Shown here: positions 8,126-15,081 of the stretch, piece after piece | Layout of the letters: every line of letters begins with the position of its first letter | Position numbering within the stretch: the first letter of the stretch is position 1 | The notes under the pieces: model-generated | Told to the model about the DNA's origin: nothing | The model's input: the letters and a program-made list of their open reading frames with translations, nothing else | Databases searched by the model: none | Translations under genes and position numbers: made by a program | Assembly (NCBI GenBank): GCA_046330225.1 | Contig: JAXLTD010000001.1 | Span: forward strand, 186,001 to 250,000 | Direction: 5' to 3' | DNA from: CANJIV01 sp046330225 | Lineage (GTDB): Bacteria; Actinomycetota; Thermoleophilia; Solirubrobacterales; Solirubrobacteraceae | Length of the DNA: 64,000 bases

Positions 8126-9361
8126 TCAGGCGGGCGTCAGCCGGACCGGCATGCGCTTGATCGCGTTGAAGAAGTTCGAGCGCAGGCGGTCGACGGGGCC
8201 CGTGAGCTCGACGTCCCCGACCCGGGTCAGCAGCTCCTCGAACACGATGCTGAGCTCCAGCCGGGCGAGGCCGGCCCCGATGCAGAAGTGCGGGCCGCCG
8301 GGCCCGAAGCTCACGTGCGGGTTCGGCGTCCGCTCGATCAGGAACTCATCGGGCCGGTCGAAGACCGTCTCGTCCCGGTTGGCCGAGATGAGCCAGGTCG
8401 TCAGCTTGTCGCCGCGCTTCAGCTGGCGGCCGCCGAACTCGACGTCGGTCGTCACCGTGCGCCGGAAGTGGATCACCGGCGTGGCCCACCGCAGCGACTC
8501 CTCCACGACGCGATCCGCCAGCGAGGGGTCCCGGAGGAGCTTCTGACGCTCCTCGGGGTTCTCGATGAACGCGAGGAGCGCGTGCGAGATCGTGTGGCGG
8601 GCGGTCTCGTTGCCGGCCGTGGCCAGCATCACGAAGTAGACGTCGTATTCGCGCTGGGTCAGCGGCCGCCCGTCGATCGTGCCCTGGACCAGGCGGGTGA
8701 CCACGTCGTCGCGCGGGTCGGCCCGCCGCTGCTCGGCCAGCGCCCGCCCGTACTCGAAGAACTCGAGGGCCGCCGGGCTCGAGAACGGGAGGTGGCCGAG
8801 GCCTTCGCGCTCGGCCGGGTCGACGAGCTCGGGGTCGGTGACCCCCAGGAGCCGGTCGCCGAGGTCGACGATCTTGCGGCGGTCGGCCTGCGGAGCGCCG
8901 AGCAGCTCGCAGAACACGCCCATGGGGATCTCGGCGGCCACCGCCTCGACGAAGTCCACGTCCCGTGCCTCGAGCGCCCGCTCGATCACCTCGATCGACA
9001 TGGCGCGAATCGCGTCGGCGTGCTCGCGCACGGCGCGCGGGGTGAAGGCCCCGCCGATGATCGCGCGCAGCTTCCCGTGCTCCGGCGGGTCGGTGTCGAT
9101 CAGCGAGCGGCGCTGCTCCAGGTGCTCGGGGGTCGGGTCCTCCAGTGACGTGCCGCCGAGCTGGGACGAGAACGTCTTCGGGTCGCGGTGCACCGTGCGC
9201 ACGTCGGCGTGGCGGGTCACGCACCAGAAGCCGGGCCCGCCCTCTTCCTCCTGCCAGTGGACGGGGTCCTCGCGCCGGAGGGTGGAGAACCAGTCGAAGG
9301 GGATTCCCGCTTCGAAGGTGTCGTTGCTGGTGAGGTCGATGGCGTCGAGATCTGCGGTCAT
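8126..9361 (-). CDS. cytochrome P450
   Basis: A 411-residue soluble bacterial P450. The I-helix oxygen-activation motif AGNET (249-253, Thr253), the K-helix ExxR (EESLR, 287-291) and the heme-binding FGPGGPHFCIG with ligand Cys360 are all intact. The sequence looks like CYP124/125/142-related actinobacterial hydroxylases, but no substrate can be assigned. It stands between the permease operon and the XRE-cupin gene on the same strand, with its own leaderless-type promoter (TTGACG, 18 bp, TAGCGT). Its redox partners are not in the window. It may hydroxylate the substrate of the surrounding catabolic genes. Confidence 0.93.
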   Translation of the reverse strand: MTADLDAIDLTSNDTFEAGIPFDWFSTLRREDPVHWQEEEGGPGFWCVTRHADVRTVHRDPKTFSSQLGGTSLEDPTPEHLEQRRSLIDTDPPEHGKLRAIIGGAFTPRAVREHADAIRAMSIEVIERALEARDVDFVEAVAAEIPMGVFCELLGAPQADRRKIVDLGDRLLGVTDPELVDPAEREGLGHLPFSSPAALEFFEYGRALAEQRRADPRDDVVTRLVQGTIDGRPLTQREYDVYFVMLATAGNETARHTISHALLAFIENPEERQKLLRDPSLADRVVEESLRWATPVIHFRRTVTTDVEFGGRQLKRGDKLTTWLISANRDETVFDRPDEFLIERTPNPHVSFGPGGPHFCIGAGLARLELSIVFEELLTRVGDVELTGPVDRLRSNFFNAIKRMPVRLTPA

Positions 9362-9367
9362 GCGCGG

Positions 9368-9397
9368 ACGCTACGCGCGAACAGCCGTAGGCGTCAA
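9368..9397 (-). promoter_or_regulatory. leaderless promoter of the P450 gene
   Basis: On the minus strand TTGACG (9397-9392), an 18-bp spacer and TAGCGT (9373-9368), with the ATG only 6 nt beyond the -10 box. Transcription would start at or next to the initiation codon. Confidence 0.6.
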
Positions 9398-9411
9398 GTG
9401 ACCGGCGCGCG

Positions 9412-9981
9412 TCAGCCGCCGGTGATGGGGCGCACGAACGTGTGCACCACCCACGCGCGGGCGAGCTCGTCGCCAGCGGCCACCCATTGGTGGGGGCGGT
9501 CCGACGGATAGGTGGCGTAGTCGCCCGGGCCGAGGTTCACCTGGGCGCCGATCGGCCCGACGATCATGTGGCCGGACCGGACGAGGACGTGCTCGCGCGC
9601 GCCGGGGCCGTGGGTGACGGTCACGTCCGCGTCGCCGGGCTCGATGTGGAGGTCGAGGATCTCCACGAGCGTCTGGCCGATGAGCATGCTCTTGCGCAGG
9701 ACGGCGCGGGCCGGGCTGTTGTCGAGCTGGAGGCCATCGCCCTCGCGCACGACGTCGATCTCGTCGGCTCCCGGCGGCGTGATGAGCTGCGCGACCGGGA
9801 CCGAGAACGCCGTTGAGAGCGAGGTGAGGGTCGACAGCGTCGGGTTCGTCCGCTGAGATTCGATCTTGAACAGCGTGGCCTTCGCCACGCCGGTGCGGTC
9901 GGCAAGCTGCGCGAGCGAGAGTCCGTGGGACTCGCGCAGGCGCTTGACGTTGGCCGCGAGCGCGGAGAGGTGCTCGGTCAT
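9412..9981 (-). CDS. XRE-family regulator with C-terminal cupin sensor domain
   Basis: A 189-residue transcription factor. Residues ~6-62 form an XRE/lambda-repressor-type helix-turn-helix (VKRLRESHGLSLAQLADRTG, then KATLFKIESQRTNPTL). Residues ~100-180 are a cupin barrel (GPGAREHVLVRSGHMIVG; PGDYATYPSDRPHQW) that would bind a small effector. The architecture matches PuuR and other regulators of amine catabolism. It is divergent from the FAH-dioxygenase operon, and the shared 76-bp gap contains both promoters and an operator-like site. The same site occurs in the permease promoter, so this protein likely controls both operons and itself (inference). Confidence 0.9.
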   Translation of the reverse strand: MTEHLSALAANVKRLRESHGLSLAQLADRTGVAKATLFKIESQRTNPTLSTLTSLSTAFSVPVAQLITPPGADEIDVVREGDGLQLDNSPARAVLRKSMLIGQTLVEILDLHIEPGDADVTVTHGPGAREHVLVRSGHMIVGPIGAQVNLGPGDYATYPSDRPHQWVAAGDELARAWVVHTFVRPITGG

Positions 9982-9990
9982 CGGGCGGGG

Positions 9991-9996
9991 ACCCTA
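9991..9996 (-). promoter_or_regulatory. -10 box of the XRE-cupin gene (leaderless)
   Basis: TAGGGT on the minus strand, 9 nt before the ATG at 9981. No ribosome-binding site is visible, consistent with leaderless transcription. Confidence 0.5.
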
Positions 9997-9998
9997 CC

Positions 9999-10027
9999 GT
10001 GACAGGGGACGAGCCGTTCCCTATAGT
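9999..10027 (+). promoter_or_regulatory. sigma70-like promoter of the FAH-dioxygenase operon
   Basis: GTGACA (9999-10004), exactly 17 bp, then TATAGT (10022-10027). It overlaps an alternative upstream ATG at 9999, which supports the GTG at 10059 as the real start. The operator-like site begins at the last base of the -10 box and covers the predicted transcription start. Confidence 0.7.
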
Positions 10028-10048
10028 AACCACACGTAGTCGCGAAAG
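10027..10048 (+). promoter_or_regulatory. putative operator, copy 2 (FAH-dioxygenase operon)
   Basis: TAACCA-CA-CGTAGT-C-GCGAAAG, the partner of the site at 8084-8104. The core ACCACACGTAGT is an imperfect dyad (AC-AC/GT-GT), as expected for a dimeric helix-turn-helix protein. Confidence 0.6.
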
Positions 10049-10058
10049 AGGAGATCGG

Positions 10059-10919
10059 GTGCGGCGGGTCCGGGTTGAACACGAAGGAGCGCCGGCATGG
10101 GGCCGGCTCGAGGGCGGGGAGATCCGCCTCGACAGCGGGGCCGTCCTCGGTGCCGGAGCGGTGCGCTGGCTCGCGCCCGCGGAGCCGACGAAGATCATCG
10201 CGGTCCACCTCACGTACCAGAGCCGGATCGACGAGTACGCCGCCGCAACGCCGCCCGCGCCGTCGTACTTCATGAAGCCGCCGTCGGCGCTCAACGGCCA
10301 TCTCGGGGCGATCCCGAAGCCGCCGGCGGCGCGCTTCCTCAACTACGAGGGCGAGCTCGCGGTCGTCATCGGCACCGCGGCGAAAGGCATCGCGCCCGAG
10401 CGCGCCCACGAGCACGTGGCCGGCTTCACGTGCGCCAACGACGTCGGGATGCACGACTACCGCCACGCGGACCGCGGCTCGATGCTCCGGGTCAAGGGCC
10501 AGGACGGGTTCCTCCCGCTCGGCCCGGCCCTCGTGTCGCCCGACGAGTGGACCCCCGACGGCGGCTACACGCTGCGGACGTATCTCAACGGCGCGGTCGT
10601 CCAGGAGGCGACCGCCGAGGACATCATCTGGGACTGGCGCTACCAGCTCGCCGACCTCGCCCGCTCGATCACGCTCGAGCCCGGCGATGTCGTGCTGACC
10701 GGCACGCCGGCCAACTCCCGCCCGATGGAGGCGGGCGACGTCGTCGAGGTCGAGATCGACGGTGTCGGCCGCCTCACGAACACCGTCGTCGAACTCGACG
10801 CGGATCCCGACGGCCCGGGCGACCAGCCCGAGGTGTCGGCCCAGACCCTGCACGTGGCGCTCGCCATCCCCGAGGACGAGGCCGAGCGTCAAGTCGAAGA
10901 AGGAAGGACATCGCCATGA
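10059..10919 (+). CDS. fumarylacetoacetate hydrolase (FAH) family protein
   Basis: A 286-residue FAH-fold enzyme. The metal-binding acidic residues are in NYEGELAVVIG (E-x-E) and ANDVGMHDYR, and the fold's VLTGTPAN and GDVVEVEIDGVGRLTNTV blocks close the domain. Family members act as 2-oxohepta-3-ene-dioate isomerases/decarboxylases (HpaG), 4-oxalocrotonate decarboxylases or fumarylpyruvate hydrolases. GTG 10059 is chosen: AAAGAGGAGA lies 4 nt upstream and the only earlier in-frame start overlaps the promoter. It overlaps the dioxygenase gene by 4 bp. A role after ring cleavage is inferred from the neighbours. Confidence 0.88.
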   Translation: MRRVRVEHEGAPAWGRLEGGEIRLDSGAVLGAGAVRWLAPAEPTKIIAVHLTYQSRIDEYAAATPPAPSYFMKPPSALNGHLGAIPKPPAARFLNYEGELAVVIGTAAKGIAPERAHEHVAGFTCANDVGMHDYRHADRGSMLRVKGQDGFLPLGPALVSPDEWTPDGGYTLRTYLNGAVVQEATAEDIIWDWRYQLADLARSITLEPGDVVLTGTPANSRPMEAGDVVEVEIDGVGRLTNTVVELDADPDGPGDQPEVSAQTLHVALAIPEDEAERQVEEGRTSP

Positions 10920-11851
10920 AGTTCCATCGCCTCGATCACGTTGCCCTGCGGGTTGCCGACCTCGATGAGGCCTCGCAGCGCTGGCAAGTGCAGTTCGGCC
11001 TGTTCGAGCGCCGCCGCGACGGCAACCGCGCGTTCCTCGCCTGCGACTTCGAGCCCCACTGCCTGGAGCTGATCGCGGAGGGCACGCCGGGCCACGACCA
11101 CACCGGATTCGAGCTGGCCCCCGAGTGCCCGCTGGAGCAGGCCGCCGCGGAGTTCGAGGCCAAGGGCGTGGACTTCGACGAGGCCGAGGGAAGCCTGTGG
11201 GTCGCGGATCCCGAGGGCAACCGCATCCAGGTGCTCCCGTACCGCGAGCCCGAGGTCCGCTGGGTGCCGCACGCCCGCCCGACGAGCACCCTGCGTCCCG
11301 GCCGGCCGCGCAAGCTCGGCCACATGAACTTCCTGACGGCCCGGATCCAGGAGGGCGCGGCGTTCTACACGGAGGTGCTCGGCTTCGGCCTCGCGGACTG
11401 GCTCGGCGACGCGGGCGTCTGGTTCTACGTGAACTCCGACCACCACGTGATGGCGCTCGTGGACGTCGGGTACTCCCATCTGCACCACCTCGCCTTCGAC
11501 GTCATCGACATCGGCCAGATGCGCCTGATGCTCGACAACCTCGCGCAGCACGGCCGCTGGGCCGGCTGGGGCCCGACGCGCCACGGCGTCGGCGGCAACA
11601 TCGCGACGTACATGCGGATCGTCGAAGAGGAGTGCTTCGTCGAGCTCTACTGCGACATGGAGCAGCTGCAGGCCGACCACGTGGCCCGGGTGTGGCCCGA
11701 CGACCGCTTCTCCTCGAACACCTGGGGCCCGCTGCCGCCCCGCTCGTACTTCCGCTTCGACCAGGCGGCGATCGACTCCGAGCAGCGCAGCCTGGAGACG
11801 AAGGGCGTGATGCTCGCGCCGGCGGAGGAGCCGGCGCAGGCGCCGGCGTAG
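10916..11851 (+). CDS. extradiol ring-cleavage dioxygenase (VOC, HpaD/BphC-like)
   Basis: A 311-residue two-domain type I extradiol dioxygenase. Residues 1-110 are the degenerate N-terminal module. The C-terminal module carries the 2-His-1-carboxylate metal site: His136 (KLGHMNF), His190/191 (HLHHLAFDV) and Glu243 (CFVELYCD). The closest look is to homoprotocatechuate or bicyclic-catechol 2,3-dioxygenases. The start ATG overlaps the FAH stop (ATGA), with GGAAGGA upstream. Together with FAH and the semialdehyde dehydrogenase it supplies a meta-cleavage route. A strong hairpin follows the stop. Confidence 0.9.
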   Translation: MKFHRLDHVALRVADLDEASQRWQVQFGLFERRRDGNRAFLACDFEPHCLELIAEGTPGHDHTGFELAPECPLEQAAAEFEAKGVDFDEAEGSLWVADPEGNRIQVLPYREPEVRWVPHARPTSTLRPGRPRKLGHMNFLTARIQEGAAFYTEVLGFGLADWLGDAGVWFYVNSDHHVMALVDVGYSHLHHLAFDVIDIGQMRLMLDNLAQHGRWAGWGPTRHGVGGNIATYMRIVEEECFVELYCDMEQLQADHVARVWPDDRFSSNTWGPLPPRSYFRFDQAAIDSEQRSLETKGVMLAPAEEPAQAPA

Positions 11852-11875
11852 GCGCCGCCCCGCACGCGAACTTGC

Positions 11876-11908
11876 GCGCTTCAGCCACCGTTTCGGTGGC
11901 TGAGGCGC
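11876..11908. terminator. 14-bp stem hairpin after the dioxygenase operon
   Basis: Arms 11876-11889 and 11895-11908 pair along 14 bp (one G-U wobble in the plus-strand RNA) around the loop GTTTC. There is no U-tract. It lies 25 nt past the dioxygenase stop and faces the end of the convergent M20 gene, so it probably terminates in both directions. Confidence 0.75.
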
Positions 11909-11975
11909 ACGAGAATGGCGAGGGCGCGCCGGGAGCGGCTGGGTGCTGGAGGTGACGCCCCGCCCGATCTCGGGC

Positions 11976-13238
11976 TCAGGCCAGCCCGCACCAGTCGCGC
12001 AGGAACAGCGCCAGCACGGTCGCGGTCTGGCCAAGCGAGCTCAGCGAGACGCGCTCGTCGATGCCGTGGATCTCTTCGGCTCGCGGGCCGAAGCAGATCG
12101 TGGGGATTCCGCTGCGAACGTAGTGGCGGGCGTCCGTCGTGGCGGTCGTCGGCACGAGCTCGGGCGGGACGCCGAGCACCGCCTCGTAGGCGCCGGCGAG
12201 CGACGCGATCACCGGCTCGGACTCGGAGACCACGAACCCCTCGCAGCTGAATCCCTCGAAGCGCACGCGGGGCGGCGTCCCCGCGAGGAAGGCGTCGTCG
12301 CGCGCCGCTGCGGCGACGCAGTTCTCGACCTGGCGGCGCAGCTCCGCCGGGTCGTCGTCTGGGTAGCAGGCCAGGCGGTAGGAGACCGTGCAGTGCGCGG
12401 CCACCGTCGAGGTCCAGTCGCCGCCCGCGATGATGCCCGGGTTCAGGTTGATCGGGTGCTCGAAGCGGTCATACGGGGCCGGCGGGTCGGCGTTGAGCTC
12501 GCGCTCGAGCTCCCGCAGCGCGGCCGTGATCCGCGTGGCGGCGTCGATGGCGTTGGTGCCAAGCGTGCTCGCCCGGGCCGCGTGGGCGGGCACGCCGAGG
12601 ATGTCGACGTGGAACCAGAGGACGCCCACCTGCGCGATGGTGAAGTGATCCGGGTGCGGCTCGGTGATCACGCAGGCGTCGGCGGGCGGCTCGCTGAGCA
12701 CGCATTGCAGCGCCCCGTTCCCGGTGCACTCCTCCTCGACGACCGACTGGAGCTGCACGCGCGCCTGGGGGCGCAGGCCGAGCCCGGCCACCGCCCGCGC
12801 GGCCCCGGTCATCGCGACCAGCCCGGCCTTCATGTCGCCGCCGCCGCGGCCGTACAGCCAGTCGCCGTCGCGGACGGCCTGGAACGGCGGATGCGTCCAC
12901 AGCTCCTCGGCCGCCGGGGGCACGACATCGACGTGGCCGCCCAGGATCAGCGAGCGGCCGCCGGTCCCGGCGCCCGGCCAGTCGGCCACGACGCAGCGCT
13001 TGCCGGCCACGTCCCAGCTGAACGGCGAGGCGTTCGGATGCCGGCGCAGCGCCTCGCCGTCGAGCGGCACGTCGCGCGGCGCGAGTCCGGCGTCGGCGAA
13101 GGCGTCGGCCATGATCGCCTGCCCCGGCTCCTCGCGGCCGAGCGTCGTGGGCGCCTCCACGAGGCGCACGAGCAGGTCTTCCATCCACGGCCGCTGCGCC
13201 TCGACGGCGGCGGCGAGCTCCTGGGTCGTCGGCGTCAT
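11976..13238 (-). CDS. M20-family metallo-amidohydrolase (ArgE/DapE-like)
   Basis: A 420-residue zinc amidohydrolase. The metal ligands of the M20 family are visible: GGHVDVVP, YGRGGGDMKAG, the catalytic VVEEECTGNGA, and the C-terminal EIHGIDERV. The lid domain lies at ~185-300. Substrates in this family are N-acylated amino acids and gamma-glutamyl or succinyl amides. Removal of a gamma-glutamyl group added by the ligase at 5036-6397 is possible but speculative. The ATG at 13238 lies 7 nt after TAGCGT on the minus strand, a leaderless arrangement. Confidence 0.88.
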   Translation of the reverse strand: MTPTTQELAAAVEAQRPWMEDLLVRLVEAPTTLGREEPGQAIMADAFADAGLAPRDVPLDGEALRRHPNASPFSWDVAGKRCVVADWPGAGTGGRSLILGGHVDVVPPAAEELWTHPPFQAVRDGDWLYGRGGGDMKAGLVAMTGAARAVAGLGLRPQARVQLQSVVEEECTGNGALQCVLSEPPADACVITEPHPDHFTIAQVGVLWFHVDILGVPAHAARASTLGTNAIDAATRITAALRELERELNADPPAPYDRFEHPINLNPGIIAGGDWTSTVAAHCTVSYRLACYPDDDPAELRRQVENCVAAAARDDAFLAGTPPRVRFEGFSCEGFVVSESEPVIASLAGAYEAVLGVPPELVPTTATTDARHYVRSGIPTICFGPRAEEIHGIDERVSLSSLGQTATVLALFLRDWCGLA

Positions 13239-13245
13239 GGACGCG

Positions 13246-13251
13246 ACGCTA
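13246..13251 (-). promoter_or_regulatory. -10 box of the M20 gene (leaderless)
   Basis: TAGCGT on the minus strand, 7 nt before the ATG; no ribosome-binding site between them. Confidence 0.5.
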
Positions 13252-13288
13252 CCGCGCCGGCGGCAAGGCGGGGCGCGGAGGGTTGGGT

Positions 13289-13294
13289 TACCCT
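13289..13294 (+). promoter_or_regulatory. -10 box of the first twin P450 (leaderless)
   Basis: TACCCT, 7 nt before ATG 13302, the same geometry as for the second twin P450 (TACTCT, 7 nt). No Shine-Dalgarno sequence. Confidence 0.5.
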
Positions 13295-13301
13295 CGCCTC
13301 C

Positions 13302-14582
13302 ATGTCCTCTGCGCCCGACCCGCCCACCGCCGACGCCGCCGCGGAGCGGTCGCTCGAGGAGACGCTCGTCATCGAGCGCGAGCGCTGGCTTGACGGTCCG
13401 CCGCACGAGCTGTTCAAGCGTCTGCGCGCCGGCTGCCCGGTGCACTGGTCCCCGGAGCTGCCCGAGTACCCGACCGAGGCCGGGTTCTGGTCGGTCACCA
13501 CGGCCGACGACGTCTACGAGGTCAGCCGTGATTGGCAGACGTACTCGTCCGAGCGAGGCGGCATGACGGCGCTCACCCACTCGATCCTGCCGCTCGAGCT
13601 CCAGCAGGCGATGTTCATCGGGATGGATCCGCCCAAGCACGACCGGATCAAGGCGCTCTTCCAGCGCGGGTTCACGCCGAAGCGCATCGCCGAGCACGAG
13701 GACGCGATCCGCGCGATCGTGACCGAAGTGCTCGACGGCCTCGAGGGCCGCGAGGAGTGCGACCTGGTCGACGACGTCGCCCAGCCGGTGGTGGCCCGCG
13801 TGATCGGGAGCTTCATGGGGCTGCCGCCGGAGGACGACGCGATCTGGGCGAACTTGATGAACACGATCCTCGGCGCCGGCGATCCGGACCGCACGCCGGA
13901 AGGCACCGAGACCGTGATGGAGCGCGAGGTCCCGGAGGTGTTCCGCCGCTGCAGCGAGCTGATCGCCGACCGGCGCGCGCACCCCACCGACGACCTGACC
14001 AGCGTGCTCGTCCACGCCGAGGTGGACGGCGAGAAGCTCGAGGAGCACGAGATCGTCATGGGGTTCTTCCTCCTGATGGCCGCGGGCAACGACAGCACCA
14101 AGGCGACGTACTGCAGCGGGATGCGCGCCCTCCTGGAGCACCCGGCCGAGCGCCAGAAGGTCCTCGACGACCCGTCGCTGATTCCGTCTGCGGTGGAGGA
14201 GTCGCTGCGGATGTTCCCGGCCTTCGCGCACTTCCGCCGCACGGCCACGCACGACACCGAGCTGCACGGCCAGGCCATCCGCGAGGGCGAGAAGGTGGTC
14301 ATGTGGTACGTCTCCTCCAACCGGGACGAGACGCGCTACGACGATCCGGACCGGTTCGACGTGGAGCGCAACCCCGAGCACCAGGCGTTCGGCGCCGGCG
14401 GCCGCCACTACTGCCTGGGGACTGCGCTGGCGCGCCTGGAGCTGAAGGTCCTCTTCGAGGAGACGCTCGCGCGCTACCCGGCGATGGAGCTCGCAGGCCG
14501 GCCGGCCTACGTCGAGTCGCCGTTCGCCAACCAGCTCAAGACGCTGCCGGTTCGGCTCGGCCCGCGCGCCGGCGCGGCATAG
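13302..14582 (+). CDS. cytochrome P450 (twin copy A)
   Basis: A 426-residue P450 with I-helix AGNDST (261-266, Thr266), EESLR (299-303) and heme loop FGAGGRHYCLG with ligand Cys371. It is about four-fifths identical by eye to the P450 at 17935-19245, including a ~110-bp stretch (13608-13718) with one DNA mismatch. It has no RBS; TACCCT lies 7 nt ahead of the ATG. No ferredoxin or reductase gene is adjacent. The substrate is unknown; acidic terpenoid or lipid hydroxylation would fit actinobacterial relatives. A long palindrome downstream terminates it. Confidence 0.94.
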   Translation: MSSAPDPPTADAAAERSLEETLVIERERWLDGPPHELFKRLRAGCPVHWSPELPEYPTEAGFWSVTTADDVYEVSRDWQTYSSERGGMTALTHSILPLELQQAMFIGMDPPKHDRIKALFQRGFTPKRIAEHEDAIRAIVTEVLDGLEGREECDLVDDVAQPVVARVIGSFMGLPPEDDAIWANLMNTILGAGDPDRTPEGTETVMEREVPEVFRRCSELIADRRAHPTDDLTSVLVHAEVDGEKLEEHEIVMGFFLLMAAGNDSTKATYCSGMRALLEHPAERQKVLDDPSLIPSAVEESLRMFPAFAHFRRTATHDTELHGQAIREGEKVVMWYVSSNRDETRYDDPDRFDVERNPEHQAFGAGGRHYCLGTALARLELKVLFEETLARYPAMELAGRPAYVESPFANQLKTLPVRLGPRAGAA

Positions 14583-14595
14583 GCCGGCGCCCCGC

Positions 14596-14621
14596 CGGAG
14601 GGCCCGGATCCGGGCCCTCCG
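14596..14621. terminator. 26-bp perfect palindrome, bidirectional terminator
   Basis: An uninterrupted 26-bp palindrome (core CCCGGATCCGGG) lies between the convergent ends of the P450 (14582) and the cupin gene (14637). It forms an identical GC-rich hairpin from either strand; no U-tract. Confidence 0.75.
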
Positions 14622-14636
14622 AGGGCAGCCGGCTCC

Positions 14637-14999
14637 TCAGCTTCGGCGCGCGTAGGTCTCGACGTCGCCGAAGTCGACCATCACGCAGGCCTCGTCGCCG
14701 ACCGTCCAGGCATCGTGGCCTGGCGGGATGACCACGACGTCGCCGGGGCCGATCTCGCCTTCGGTGCCGTCGTCCATGACCACGTGCATCCGTCCGGACA
14801 GGACGTAGCCGAAGTGGGCGGTCTGGCAGGTGTCCGTGCCGGCGATCGGCTTGACGTCCTGCGACCACCGCCAGCCCGGCTCGAACGTCCCGCGCCCGAC
14901 CGTGCGACCGGCAACGCTGACCATCGCGACGCCGCCATGGGCCTGGAACGCGCGCGTCTCGTCTGGGCTCTCGGCACTGCGCACTTCGAAGGTCGCCAT
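14637..14999 (-). CDS. small cupin-domain protein
   Basis: A 120-residue single-domain cupin. Motif 1 (HFGYVLSGRMHVVMDDG) and motif 2 (GPGDVVVIPPGHDAWTVGDE) are both recognisable, with possible metal ligands among the His/Glu residues. Such stand-alone cupins are binding proteins, isomerases or dioxygenases; nothing here decides. The ATG 14999 has GGAAGGAG five bases upstream, and a clear promoter lies 35 nt further up. It is on the strand of the FGGY kinase but has its own promoter. Confidence 0.85.
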   Translation of the reverse strand: MATFEVRSAESPDETRAFQAHGGVAMVSVAGRTVGRGTFEPGWRWSQDVKPIAGTDTCQTAHFGYVLSGRMHVVMDDGTEGEIGPGDVVVIPPGHDAWTVGDEACVMVDFGDVETYARRS

Positions 15000-15040
15000 C
15001 GCGACTCCTTCCGTCGGCATCCCCGCTCCCGGTCTGAAGG

Positions 15041-15069
15041 ACCGTAATCTCCCGGGCCCGGGCTGTCCA
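15041..15069 (-). promoter_or_regulatory. sigma70-like promoter of the cupin gene
   Basis: On the minus strand TGGACA (15069-15064), exactly 17 bp, TACGGT (15046-15041). Unlike most genes here it drives a leader of about 35 nt with a strong GGAAGGAG. Confidence 0.65.
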
Positions 15070-15081
15070 CTCGCACTGGCT

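Noticed and set aside
9999..10058. Upstream ATG 9999 as start of the FAH-family gene
   Set aside because: It overlaps the -35 box of a good promoter and lacks an RBS; GTG 10059 has AAAGAGGAGA upstream.
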